NCBI GenBank assembly: GCA_027946555.1
Contig: JAPEVC010000015.1
Coordinates: forward strand, 202,977 to 266,976
Length of the DNA stretch: 64,000 nt
Reading direction: 5' to 3'
From: Gnomoniopsis sp. IMI 355080
Taxonomy: Eukaryota > Ascomycota > Sordariomycetes > Diaporthales > Gnomoniaceae
Shown: piece by piece, positions 22,120 to 33,843 of the stretch
Position numbering within the stretch: the stretch's first letter is position 1
Layout of the letters: every line of letters starts with the position of its first letter
Notes under the pieces: generated by a model
What the model saw: the letters and a program-made list of their open reading frames with translations, nothing else
What the model was told of the DNA's origin: nothing
Databases searched by the model: none
Made by a program: the position numbers and the translations under genes

Positions 22120-22887
22120 TCATCCGAGCTGGATGAAACCGGGGCCATCGGGACCCAGACCGCCACCTCCGCCGTGCATCGGCGGTGGCGGTGGTTGAAA
22201 GTTCTGCGGCATGTGCATGTTGTTCATTGGAGGCATCTGCTGGTGTTGAGGCTCGAAGTCCTCCTCCTCGCTGTAGTAGCTACCGCCAGAGCCGCTACTG
22301 TACTCCGAGTGCGCGTCATCAAAGTCCATACCATCCACAATATTGACGCCAGGGTGTCCCTGAGGCATCATTGGCGGCGGAGGCATCCCCATCCCCATGC
22401 CTCCCATTGGCATGCCACCGGGCTGGCCGCCCATAAAAGGTTGTCCCTGGGGCATGGGCATGGGCATGGGCATTGGCATGGCGGGCTGTGGCATTGGAGG
22501 CACGCCGCCTCCCATGGCTGATGGACCTCGTGATCCTGCCTGGCTGCTGCGGCTACTTCTGCTGCTGCGGCGGGAGGACCTGGACTCGCTTCGATAATGG
22601 TTTCTATCATCCTCGTAGGAAAAGTAGTAGGTGGCGCCGTACGGGTCGCGAACCATCCAGATACGCTCGTCATATTCGCAAGTACCGTCCGAGTACTCAA
22701 TTGTCGTCACATCTTTCCGAATGTGTTTGTGCTTACGTGGGTCGCCGCCAGCCAGATAAACGATGGCTCCACTGACCTTCTTGCGCGAGACATTGCATGT
22801 GATGGACTCGACAGACCGGTCAGATCGGTTGGAGGATGATGACGAAACGGACGAAGAGGAAGACGAGCGATGGTACGACCGCCCCAT
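22120..22887 (-). CDS. low-complexity hypothetical protein, 255 aa
   Basis: Uninterrupted 255-aa frame. It opens with a Ser-rich stretch and a folded-looking core at residues about 28-95 (SGAIVYLAGGDPRKHKH, then YDERIWMVRDPYGATYYF). Then come RSSR repeats, alternating Met-Pro (PMPMPMPMPM), Met-Gly, an acidic YYSEEEDFE patch and a Pro/His/Gly tail. The aromatic core, rather than the repeats, is what argues for a real gene. No family recognised. Probably a disordered RNA- or protein-binding scaffold, but that is a guess. Confidence 0.6.
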   Translation of the reverse strand: MGRSYHRSSSSSSVSSSSSNRSDRSVESITCNVSRKKVSGAIVYLAGGDPRKHKHIRKDVTTIEYSDGTCEYDERIWMVRDPYGATYYFSYEDDRNHYRSESRSSRRSSRSSRSSQAGSRGPSAMGGGVPPMPQPAMPMPMPMPMPQGQPFMGGQPGGMPMGGMGMGMPPPPMMPQGHPGVNIVDGMDFDDAHSEYSSGSGGSYYSEEEDFEPQHQQMPPMNNMHMPQNFQPPPPPMHGGGGGLGPDGPGFIQLG

Positions 22888-25726
22888 GATGATAATAACG
22901 TATGTGTACGGGTTTTGTTTTGATAAGATCTTGGTGAAGAGAACGACACAGTCGTTGCCGGACCCAATATCAGGAGAACTTAAAAAGTGCAGCTTGAGGC
23001 GGAGGATCTACGTTGCCCCAAGGAAGGCAGCGGTGATTCCAGTCTAACTATGAGCAGCTGTGCAGAATTCTTCTCAAGGGTGTACTATGAGCTCCTGAAT
23101 AGGAAAAGTGCAAGTATGTTCCCTCTGAAGAAGCGAAAATGTAAGAAACAGGAAGAGAGAGAGAATGAGGCGCTGTGGGACAGGAAGGGTGGTAATCCGG
23201 GCGAGGGCACCATCATATACTTGCGCAGATCCCACGCACGTCCTGTCACGGGGGCCACCCGAATATTGCAGATAAATTGAGTTCATTCCGGCATTCGTAG
23301 CAAAAGAAGCAGAGCCCTGTTGCTTACAAGGTAGGTGCTCAAAGTGAGTAATACAAACTGGGCAACTCTACGTGGCCGATACATCTGCTACAATGTCAGC
23401 GTGTACCACCAAAGTGCAGCTTCCTCTGACTCGAGCAGAGTTAATCAGGTAAGGTACAGGACGCTGATTGCTCAATTGACCGATCCCGTGTAGCGACATG
23501 TGGCATGTGGGATTGTAGGGTTGCAAAAAGCACTTGCTGAACCATACAAAAGTAAGTGCAGAGCCGCATAAGATGTCTTTTACTTTTGCTCTCGCATGCT
23601 GCTCTGGCGGTCGGGGCGGAGAAGCTCAATCTAGCGAGTAGGCAGCCGCTAAACCCCAGCGAGATCTGTAATTGATCAATCAGAAAGCCTCGCATATTAT
23701 TGTGCAGAAAACCATACCGCAACCGGGCGCGCGACCTGGTAGCTGCTGGCGAACCAGACGTCACGCAGGCCCTACAGGAGACCAAGCTGTCAATTCTCAG
23801 CTGCTTTGGCTCGCCCTGTCTCTGAGGGAGCCTGCTGTCCACAAATTCGTTGCATATTGAGAAGTGCTGAACGCCTCATACATACAATGCATGCCTAATG
23901 CGTCCAAGCTTTCAATCGTGTGGCGCACTTGCTTCCGTTGATCATGTCGTTACACGAGACGAGTGCGACTCCGTGATTGTTTGAACCCGTGCCGTGACGA
24001 CTGCAAGGTGCCTCAATTGCCAAACATTCGATGTTGCAGGCGATCCGTGCTGTTGTGCAATGAACGCAGTGTAATGACAACAGGGGACCAACGCAGTAAG
24101 ATTGGCTCGATGAAAGGCTGGTAGCAGCTAACGTCACTGTTGAGAAGTGCTGTGATGACAAAAGTTAGGGTCATGGGCAATACTTTTTCTTCGAGCTCCA
24201 TGAAAGCCACTGATGGAGCCATGATCAGAGGTGTCACGGGCAACGGCAGTATCGCGCAATGGATGAGGGTAGGGGGAGAAGCGCGTTGCACCAGACCGCA
24301 GATCCTGGCTGGGGCGGTCGAGGAATAGTGAAGAACTCAAAGAATGAGAGGCCAATTACCCTTGCTTGCACATGCTGGTGCCACATAACTAGCGCTGGTT
24401 CGGAGGAGCATCACTATGGTACCTCGTGGTCCGGCAGTCCGAGTTGCTTTGGTCGGTCTGGGTGGCCTGGGCTGCAGGCCGATCTGGAGGTGCTGAAACT
24501 GCGTGATGCTGCGTAATCACACCCCAAATGTTGTGCTAGCCTCTGTACAAAATGAGGCTGATGGCATCTCACCAGTCGAAACGATGGCTTCTGCAGACGG
24601 AGTGGTTCCTGTTGGCCGCGACGACCCGATCTGGAGGTGGTGTCGGAAGCCTTAGATCTTGATGGCGTCAGATCCAATAGATGGCTTCTCCAGATGAACA
24701 CGGCGCTGGTGCTCGACTAGATAAAGATTGGCTGGCCATTGCGTGCGCGGCAAAACGTGTTGCATAGGCTCACATGGCAGAGACAAGCTGACCGGCAGCG
24801 TGCATATCGCGGTGTAGCGGGCACCTTTGAGCTTGGTTCCCGGGGATCAAAGAAGACAGCTCGGCACTCCCCCAACGTGCGCGTGCAGGAACGAGACTGG
24901 CATTATTATACATGCAGTGACAGGCTCTGAACGACCTCTCATTGTGGTATTGTGTGCACTCAACACCAGAGCATGTCGGACTGGAAGGGAAAAAGACTTT
25001 GACGAAGCTTAGGTTTCGGCTCGCAGTTCGAGTGTGATTATCGTCCAAACATACTGTCTGATGACCAGCTGTCCAAGTCATCGTGCACAGAGAATAGATG
25101 TTTGTGCTTGGAACGGATGCTTGCATTTGCATCGTCTGGGCGACCTGTTCCTTCGCGCGAGATTGATGAGGGCCAGATGAGGTAACGAGCGTCGGTGCAT
25201 ACCTGCTTGTCCGTCCGTGGGTCCGAGATGGCAGGATGGATGTGATGAGATCGCTCACTTGCATGAATCCCCCTAGGCGCGCATACAGTCTTTGGCATGG
25301 GTCAATATGACTCAAAGACTTCGACTGTGGGCATGTCCGGAGGACTCCGTAGAGCTGGTGGGCATTTGACGGAGAGAGACGACTGCGTAGGGCCCCGTAC
25401 CGTACACCGTACAAGCATTCGCTGAGGGTTAGCAGGCCTGGCAGGCAGGGTTAGGAACTGTCCCCTGCAACTACCCCCTTGGCCAGACCAATGCGTCTTG
25501 TGTGCGCCTAGGCCGCTAGGGAGGATTGTGCAGTGTGGTTGCCTGCTTGTATCTCGACTTCACTGTTCCAAGGTTGTGACCGATAAATACCTAGTACCTA
25601 AGTATGTAGTCCACTTTGGTCCTTTGATTACCTAGGTAATATCCCAACGTCATGTACTATTGTGATTATCTGTTCTCAGTCTCACTTATAATTTGAACCA
25701 AGAACTACTCAGCGAGGAGATTCTCA
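22888..25726. other. gene-free stretch of 2.8 kb
   Basis: No open frame here shows a recognisable domain or supported splice pattern. A perfect TACCTAGGTA lies at 25629-25638, just downstream of the CorA-like gene. No transposon ends seen. Confidence 0.55.
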
Positions 25727-28188
25727 TCATTCTCGGGCCAAGGGGGCTGTCGTGCCCAAGTCGGCCGAGGGCCACCGCTTGTGTTCTGGCACTGCTTCAC
25801 TCTTGAACCGCCTATGGCCTCGATACTCACCAAGTGGAGACACCGTATTTTGCTGGCTTGATGGACCTGATGTTCCGAAACGCTGAAACCTTGGCCGACT
25901 GATTGCTTCTTCAGCAAGCCATAAAGCTGGACTAACGACAGTAGCTTGAGAGTCCCGATCGTTCCTGGGCGGCGGCGTCTGGGCCGTGAGGCTTTCTCCC
26001 GTTCTTGTCCTGGTGACCAGATTGTGAAAGGTGGACCTCCTGACAGGTGCTCCTTGTGACTTGGCCCACTGCATCGAGCCGATGGTCTGTTTGAGTTTCT
26101 CCTGCTTTTCTCTTTCCAGAAAAGTTGTTTTCCTGAGACTGGATACGCTTCCATACTGACTCCTATTCCCGAACAAAGGCTGGACACCAACTCGTAACCA
26201 GTCAAAGAGACCCTTCCGGTAGATGGCCAATAGACCTAATGTAGCTATCAGGTATGTAACAGCTGACGTTGTCCCGAATATTGCCCAAAAATGTGTCTGG
26301 CGAGCTGCCTGAAAGATATCCAATCCCATCAATGTCTATGTACAGTCAGTCACTTAGTTATGGCGTCAGGTCCAAAGATATACCTTGGTAGCGCGGAGGA
26401 TACCAAGGTACTTACAGCCACGAAACTCGGCGGCAGAAACACAATAGTTGCAATGGTGAACAAAAGCATTATCGCATTCATTTTCGTGCCCCTTGTAGCT
26501 TCCCGAACCTGCATTGTATTGTACAGCTGAAAGGGAAAATGTTAGGAAGTGGTTGACGGTTGTGTGAGACTTGAACTCACTCCATCCCGAAGACTTTGGA
26601 TTTCATCTCTTTTACGTTTGATGAGGCCCAGTATTCTGGTCCTCGAAGTCTGAGCCTGTAAGAGAAGTAGGCCCCAATTCCTCTCAATGACATGTTGGGC
26701 CTCAGGCTGGCTAGGTCCTATTCGAGACTTCAATTCGTATCTCGTCTGATCAACCAGCATTTGGATATCTTCTTGCGGATCCGAGGTCCATTCTTCGAAG
26801 ATATGGAGCAATTGGACAACAGTGAAATAGGTTTCTGATCTGTTTAGCTTGTGATCGTCATACATCAATTTCTCCCGTGACTCGGGATCTAAAACATCGG
26901 AAATCTATCGTAGCCGGGCTATCAGTCTTCCTGAAACAGCATTTATGGAATAGACGAGAAGCTGGAAAAGACTGACCTCAAAGGCGACGAGATTGTCGAT
27001 GGTACCCAAAACTCCAAGCCAACTCTGTTCCCACCAATTTAACTCCCCCCAGATCAGGCGTTGTAACATTGTAATACCAGTCCATGGCTTGCACAGGGGC
27101 AAGCCACAAGTAGATAGATTCTCATCGTATTTGAAGTCGTTCCAGCCGTCGTCAAGTAAACGCAGAATAACGTAATTTCCAGTAGACGCAGGTTCTAGAG
27201 GGTCCTCCTGTATGAACGGACATAACAGTGCGAGGGACCGGCGTCGCTCTCGAATGCCTAGAGCAATGGCTTTGTAGCGGCGGCAATCAATCCCGTGAGC
27301 CACGCTGTCAGTTCCTTTACTCAAGTTCTCTGCTTTACCAAAACATCTCAGATGAAATGGTATCCACAGAATGCCGCCATTATTGAGTTCTGTGTCGTGG
27401 GTCCGGATTCGAAGGGACAGTGATGTCCTCTCATCTCCCATATAATGAAGTAGAAAGCTTCGAATCTCCAAGTCCAGAGCAGCTCGGCAGGATTGTAGGA
27501 TGAGAACAACGGCACTGATCAACTCTGGGCTCATGATAGGATTTTCAGAGGACCATGACGCTGTCCTTAAAGTCCTGCTAAACATCAGCTCCTGCGCCTT
27601 TTGAATAGTTCTTACAGCACCGCGAACATACCACACCGTCCCAAAGGTGACTTCACTACCACTTTCGGTGGATGTATGGACGTAGATATTGTCATTTCCA
27701 TAAGATACCCTCCCAACACCGAGACTCTCATCTAGAGGAGACATCTCTCGGGGCCAACTACGGTGCTGCTCTTCGAAAGCCGCGATGATGTTGGAATCCA
27801 CTTGGGATGTACTCGATCGTGACCATCGTGCATTGAATACTCTGAGGTCTTTCATAATCCGAGCAAAGGTGGATTTTGCTTGGTCCAAGAACAACTTTTC
27901 TCGCTCTGTTGTCAATCTTGTTGGCCCGTCTTCATGCAGGGAACGCAGCAAGAAAGAGCTGAGAGAACCCCACTTGACGGATTCTGGCTCTGCGAGCAAA
28001 GCCTCATGGTCGACGGATTCATCAACAGGTTCCGGGGCTGAATTGGTGTTGGTAGATTCCAGTGTTGCACAGAGTTGCTGCACCAGACGGTTCTGCTCTT
28101 TGACCAGGCCAATTAGTTCGCGGAGCCCAGTTTGAACGTTACCGATGGAATGGGACGTCTCTGCAGGGTCGTGTGCAAATTCATTCAT
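25727..28188 (-). CDS. CorA-like Mg2+ transporter-type membrane protein, 4 exons
   Basis: Predicted 751-aa protein from minus-strand exons 28188-26977, 26904-26581, 26526-26416 and 26335-25727, all phase 0. The long cytoplasmic N-terminus has a coiled segment near residue 20-45 (LRELIGLVKEQNRLVQQL). The C-terminal part matches fungal CorA-like proteins: a helix ending LYNTMQVREATRGTK runs into TM1 MNAIMLLFTIATIVFLPPSFVA, shortened here to LLFTIATIVFLPPSFVA. The loop TLMGLDIF sits where CorA has its GMN signature, and TM2 is GTTSAVTYLIATLGLLAIY. GMN itself is absent, as in many fungal CorA-like paralogs, so Mg2+ transport is uncertain. The start is the first Met after a likely leader; the frame is also open upstream to 28314. 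Confidence 0.82.
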
Positions 28189-28833
28189 TATGTTGAACTC
28201 TGCCCAGGTGGCCTGGAGAACAAGACCAATTAGTTCGTAGGTAAGAAGCCCGCATGCGCGATGATCACAAAACAAAAAGACGAGAAAGAAATACTCATGT
28301 GCCGATGGTTTCAACCTGGAAACCTATGGGTGGGCTGGTTCTGGTATAAAGCGGCTGAGTTGCATCTATGGTACCTAGATAAACGCCGGAGATCGATTGA
28401 TCGCCATTGTGCTTATTGCAAATGCCTCTTTCTTGCTTGCCCGCTTGTCACAACTTGCATCTTGTACGCATTAGAGCCGCGGTCTACAGCTGCAGTAATC
28501 ATGCAGCTGAACCTTTTGGAGGGTGGGCTTACCTAGCTATAGGCCTTTCCCTTAACTAGGTACCGCGCCACTTTGCCTAAAAAATTGCCCCCTCAACACT
28601 AGGAGGGGCTATATTGGTACCCTACCAGTTGAGAACTATTGCTGGTTGGAAATTTGAGGAAAACTTCATGTCTTTGCACGGAAAATTGAAAAAGGAAGAG
28701 GGGGGTTGGCTGTTGTCTGGCCTATTGTCTGGACGCCGATAAAGCAACCTTTGAATTGCAAGTAATCATCCCTTGGACTTGAGTGTTTTTATGGATTTGC
28801 AAGTAAGCCTCTGAAAAAACCATGTTGCTGATT
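28189..28833. other. intergenic region
   Basis: Upstream of the CorA-like gene and downstream of the methyltransferase. It has several TACC/GGTA half-sites of the recurrent palindrome (for example TAGGTACC near 28557). No gene seen. Confidence 0.55.
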
Positions 28834-29761
28834 TCAGCCAGTCTTACGAGCTGTCACAACAGCCAGATTCGGCAGCTCCAAAAATTCCTTCCAGAACTCA
28901 GGGTCTGTCTTGACACAGTCGGTGTCTTCCCATGGCACAATTTTAGTATCTACTAATCCATAGCGAGCATGAGTCTCTTCTACTTTCGACGGATTATAGG
29001 TCGCCTCCATCGTAGCGGCGTCGAACGTCGCGGGCGGATCGACATTGACGACGTAGCGAAAAAACATACCCCCCGGAATCTCGGCGATGTCCTTATATAC
29101 CGCCCCATATTTGGGATTGCTCGTGGCCGGGGCGCGTGGCGTGTTGAAGACACGGGTGCCTACGAAGAGCCCACCCGGCTTGAGGTACGCCACGATCGAC
29201 TGGAACATCCCGTCCAGCATCTCCATGTTTGAAGCGTGATCGAAAATCCAGTTCCCCATTACAATATCGTAGCCTTCTTCTTTGAAGCGTAGAGGCAACC
29301 GAGCGACTTCGTCCGGCTTGGACACATCGGCCTCAAACCAGCGAACGATAGAGTCACCTCTGCCTAGAGATTGCTCTATCTTCTCACCCGTGCGCATCAT
29401 TTCCGGAGATACTACGTAGCCTAGTTAGTCAACGGTTCATACGTGATATATCCGTGTGTCAGATTCGAGTTGTATTGAACGTGATGGGGTTGTTGGCCTA
29501 CGATCTGATAAAATGAAGTCAAAGCTACTCACAATCCACAACATCGACAGCGACAGCTCCATGATCAATGGCCTGTCGGGCCCTCAAGCCCTGCCCGCCT
29601 CCGATATCGAGCACGGTAAGACCAGTGCAATTGCCCAGCGCGAAATCTTGCAGTTGGGACTCGAGAAGATCCTTTGGGAAACTTTCCCGCTGCTTGTATG
29701 CGTCCGCTTGACTCTCATGCTGGACCTTATCATAGGCGCCTCTGGGTGCTGTGATTGTCAT
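28834..29761 (-). CDS. class I SAM-dependent methyltransferase, 2 exons
   Basis: Predicted 268-aa enzyme from minus-strand exons 29761-29533 and 29411-28834 (intron 121 bp, donor GTGAGT, acceptor GTAG, phase 1). The SAM-binding motif I is VLDIGGGQGLRA, followed by the acidic end of strand 2 (DVVDLSPEM), motif II-like FEADVSKPD and YDIVMGNWIFDH, then YLKPGGLFVGTRV. The fold is complete and the length normal for a stand-alone small-molecule methyltransferase. The methyl acceptor is unknown. No neighbouring biosynthetic backbone gene is visible. Confidence 0.85.
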
Positions 29762-31637
29762 TTTGTGCCTCAGGAAGTATATTGATCGTAGAAGTGATAG
29801 AAAGGATGACGAACAGAGGTCGCTCAGTTGAAAGCGGGGAAAATGATCGGGGGCAGGGAACTGGATATATCAATGAGGGAATGGTGGGTCATGAGGTAAG
29901 GTAGTAGCACAGAGGGGATTAGACGTTATCGTGGCGGCGTGGCTGCATGTTGACGCATTGCCGGCTTAGATTTCAAGATTGGTGGCACAGATAGAAAAAA
30001 CAGGGCGGCTGATTGTCTCTGTCTTCTGCGTTCGGAAAAGAGACCAGCTGACCAAGTATGTGGAACATACAGGCTGGAATTGGCTATGATAGGTGTGTGA
30101 AGTGAAATATCGATGCAGACTGCCCACTGCCCATGTGCCAGAAGTAATGTTTTTACTCGTATGTACATCAGCTTCGGATTACACTCGCATGTGTACAAGT
30201 GAATTTGAGAATTCGTTTTCGACGTTCAGGCTTCCGCTAGATATTCAGATTAGCTTTGGGATCATCATTGGTTGAAAGAGCTTGTCAGCATTGGAACATC
30301 CGACCACTCCTAATTAAGAGGAACCCTCACACATCCAAAGAGCATGCACTCCGTACTGGGCATATCCGATCCGATACTCTATCTATCCTTGGGATTATCT
30401 GTACCGTCTGGGAGGCCGAATAAATGAAGTCATCCATGGATCGAATATAGGAACTCAGCGCCATGGAAATGGGATTGATTGTACAAGACACAATGATTCA
30501 CAAGTCGTTCAACGAGAAGGACTTGTGTATCTAGAATCCATGATCCAGTCGAAGTATTAAATTAACTCGGGGTTCCTCGACTGGTAATTTTGCGCATTCG
30601 TGGTATTGGGATATCACGTTGTCATTGTCCTTCCTCAAGCAGGTCCGTTGCCCAGTACAGCTTCGACCTGGTAAGATTCCTCTGGGATGCTCTCAAAAGA
30701 CAATGGCTAATCACACCAAGCACACCCTCGAGGCCGAGATCGTACAGAACTTTGCGAAGAACGTAGATTGTCCAATTCGTATAGGTTCGCACAGATCACC
30801 GCCCACGCATTCTCACAATTGAGATGGTCTCACGGTTCAGCTTGCGCGTATGGCGCTTGGAACGGCCACAATTGAACACCCCATGTTGCATTTGTAGACG
30901 TGTATAGGCAGTTGGATCTGCAAATGCCCCCCTGCCTTCATCAACACGACTGCTGACATTCGAAACAAGAACAGGCCGGATCTTGAGAACACGGAGTGGT
31001 GCCGCCGTTTCGAGAGCAAGGCAGCTGACTGGTAGCCTTGAAGGGCTGGATATTCGGTCTCACACTCAGGAATCCAGGTCCTGCCAAGGTGTTTAAAATT
31101 AGGCATAAATGGCAGTGAACAGTTGGGCTTACTTCAATGAGGAGAACAACAGCCCTTGACCCTTCGTAGCACGATCCTTCGTGAGTTGACACACAGTGGA
31201 GCGGGCCGCACTAATTGGCTGCTGACATCGCTTACCATATGAGACAACAACCAACAGGCTTACTGCGGCCGCAGGATACGCATTCAGCTGACCCAACAGT
31301 TATGAGTCTCAGCCCTTCGTCAAAAATACACTGGTCATCTAGAGCTGCTTCACAAGCATGAGCCACCTTACCTAGATACCAACATGAAATCCCGATTCCT
31401 TTACGAACTTGGGGGCGCAGGCCCTCATTCGACACCATGTAAGTGGGCCATATAAAAGGTGACCACCGTCTCAACGTGATGCTTATCCGGGACAGACTGT
31501 CCATCCTGCTCTTCCAAGCCTTCTCCAGTCAGTCTAGTAGTAGAAGAGTGAGAACTCTCCAGCAGCATCCAGCAGCTCGGTTCGCCCTATACAGTCCCCC
31601 AACCCCCACAGCACTCACTACTACACATCCTGTCAAC
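29762..31637. other. gene-free stretch of 1.9 kb
   Basis: Divergent promoter space between the methyltransferase and the GPI-type protein gene. Only short frames without domains are present. Confidence 0.55.
31451..31457 (+). promoter_or_regulatory. TATA box of the GPI-type protein gene
   Basis: TATAAAA lies 181 bp upstream of the ATG at 31638, in a plausible place for a TATA-driven, strongly regulated cell-surface gene. Confidence 0.5.
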
Positions 31638-32586
31638 ATGTCTCGGGCATATTCTTGCATCGTTGCACTCTCCTTAGCGATGGCCGTCAACGGACTGGCG
31701 GCCCCCGAAATCACGGCGCGCGCAGTGCTTGCCCAGCGCGGCTCGGACTGTCCCTACCTTAGTGTTTCGCACACGGACGCCTCGACGAGCATCCAAGGCT
31801 GCTGTGTAGGCGGCTCAGACGAGGGGCAGCAACCTTACCTCTCTGTCTGCGACGGCTGGCCAATCTGCAACGGTCCCGTATGGTTCCTTTCAACCCTCCC
31901 CTCTTCCCACCGATAGTGATCTCTAGACTGACACGAGACAGACCACGACCACATGGACGGCGACACCCATTTCATGCGCCGCAATGGTCGCCTTTACCGA
32001 CGCCAACTACGATGCTGAACTCAGTTCGGCCGAGCAGGCCTTCAAAGCCGACAGCACCAGCTTCTGCTACACAGTGGGCGGAGCAGATAACTGCGCGGGC
32101 GGGTCGGTGGCCAAAGCGACCACGACAAGCGACGCTTCAAGTGCCGAGGAAAGTGGCAACGGCAGCAACGGAGCGTCCGGCAGCGATGCGGCAGCCACCG
32201 GTGGTGATGCGGCAGCCACTGGCGACGATGCTGGAGCGACAGGTAGCGACGCAGCGGCGACGGGCGGCACAGCGGTTGGCAGCGCAGGCAGTGCAGGCAG
32301 CGCGGTCAACTCTGGCAACGCGGCGAGCAACTCGGGCACAAGCTCATCTGGGTCGTCCGGGAACTCTACCTCTTCGAACAATGGGTCCTCGGGATCGTCC
32401 TCCTCAAGCTCCGGAACGACGGTGTCTGGTGGTTCTTCATCGTCAGGCTCCTCGTCGTCGAGCACGAGCAGCACGACGACCACAACCAGCGACACAAGTG
32501 GTGCGAATGTGTTGGGATTGGGATGGGGTGCGTGGGCGCTTGGGGTGGCGGGTGTTGGCCCCGTGGTGATGGCCGTGATGTTGTAA
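31638..32586 (+). CDS. GPI-anchored Ser/Thr/Gly-rich cell-surface protein, 2 exons
   Basis: Predicted 294-aa secreted protein from exons 31638-31877 and 31942-32586 (intron 64 bp, phase 0). The signal peptide is SCIVALSLAMAVNGLA. The mature N-terminal domain has eight cysteines (DC, GCC, VC, IC, SC, FC, NC) over about 110 residues. A long Ala/Thr/Gly and then Ser/Gly-rich region follows, with short repeats such as AATGGDA. A hydrophobic tail (VLGLGWGAWALGVAGVGPVV) after small residues fits a GPI-addition signal. The cysteine spacing does not obviously match CFEM. Likely a wall or surface protein; function not known. Confidence 0.8.
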
Positions 32587-33843
32587 TAAGATTGGAAAGC
32601 ACAGTGGCCTTGCTACTATGATTACTCTGCCACCTCCTCCACCAATGGTCGGAAGCCGACGTGTAAAGTTGAGCAGTAATCCCTGTGTCGTGGGCAACGT
32701 TGCTGAGTTTGGTGTAATCGTCCCGGAGAAGTTATCCAGAAAGAGGAAGTCGGGTCAAGTGGCTTGCTTGCATGAGATGGCGCCGATCAAAGAGTGCCGG
32801 GATGTACTGTACTATTAGGTAAAGTGGGTAGGTTACAGTATTATGTATACGCATGCATATGTCATGCATGTATTGACACACCCATCGTGTCCAGACATGT
32901 TCTTGGGACTGTGTGACTTTCCTGCGTTGGTAGTCGATCATATCTGTCTACCCAGATAGGTAAGCATCAGATGTCAGGTGTGTGTCTTTTGAATGCGCCG
33001 AGGGCCCGCAACAGCTCATCAAATACACAGGTGGAACACAGGGAGAAGAAACAGCAATACTGGAGTGACAAGGCTGATGAAGAAAAAGAGGAATACATTG
33101 GCTGCAGTAGGTGAGGCGACAGAGCCAATGGTAGGTACTGTACATACTCCGACCCTGTCATGCCCCGTTCCAGGCCTGTTCGGATCTCCGGGCCTATTCC
33201 TCGGCGAGCCTAGCCGGATGGTTCGTTGAAACCCACTTGTCAGTCTGCTGCTCAGTCGATACACCCTTCCGGCCCTTCATTTCCATCCACTATGGTGAGT
33301 TTTTACCTGCCAGTGTTACGGGACAGTAAAATACCACTTTCCCCTCTGTGCCAATCATGGGGGCAAAGTGCAGTACCACTTAATTCTCAAAGTTACCAAG
33401 TCCTCACCTCTTTGGGTTCAATCATGCTCCAGAGGCTGTCGACTCGCTAAGTCGGCGCTGGCAGATCTGTTCTCCCGGAAAATCTGGGCTACCCTTCTAA
33501 TGTACACGATTACACTGGGTCTTGGCATCCCTCTTCTTGCAGAAGTATAGCGCCGTGATCTGGCTATCGAGCAACGACCGTGGTGGTCGAGACGGGAGCG
33601 CATATGTGACACTTATTCCCCAACAATCCACGATAGCATCCAAACAACAATCGCACCGCACCGTACGAGGCCCGGACGAGACTCGCCTGTCCGAGACCAG
33701 AAGGCTCACGGCTTCCTAATAAAGGCCTCGCAGTGCGGGGAGGACACACGCTTGTCCTCAACCCGGTGTGCCCAGGTCATTGGATCTCATATATTCGTAC
33801 TTCGCGCCACGCCAACAGCGCAGCAGCAAACACCGCGTGGACC
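32587..33843. other. intergenic region
   Basis: 1.26 kb between two plus-strand genes. Small frames only, none with a domain. Confidence 0.55.

Noticed and set aside
24770..25414. 214-aa minus-strand frame
   Set aside because: No domain and irregular composition; length alone is not convincing in GC-balanced DNA.
32067..32495. 142-aa acidic frame antisense to the GPI-type gene
   Set aside because: Composition is the complement of Ser/Gly/Thr repeat codons.
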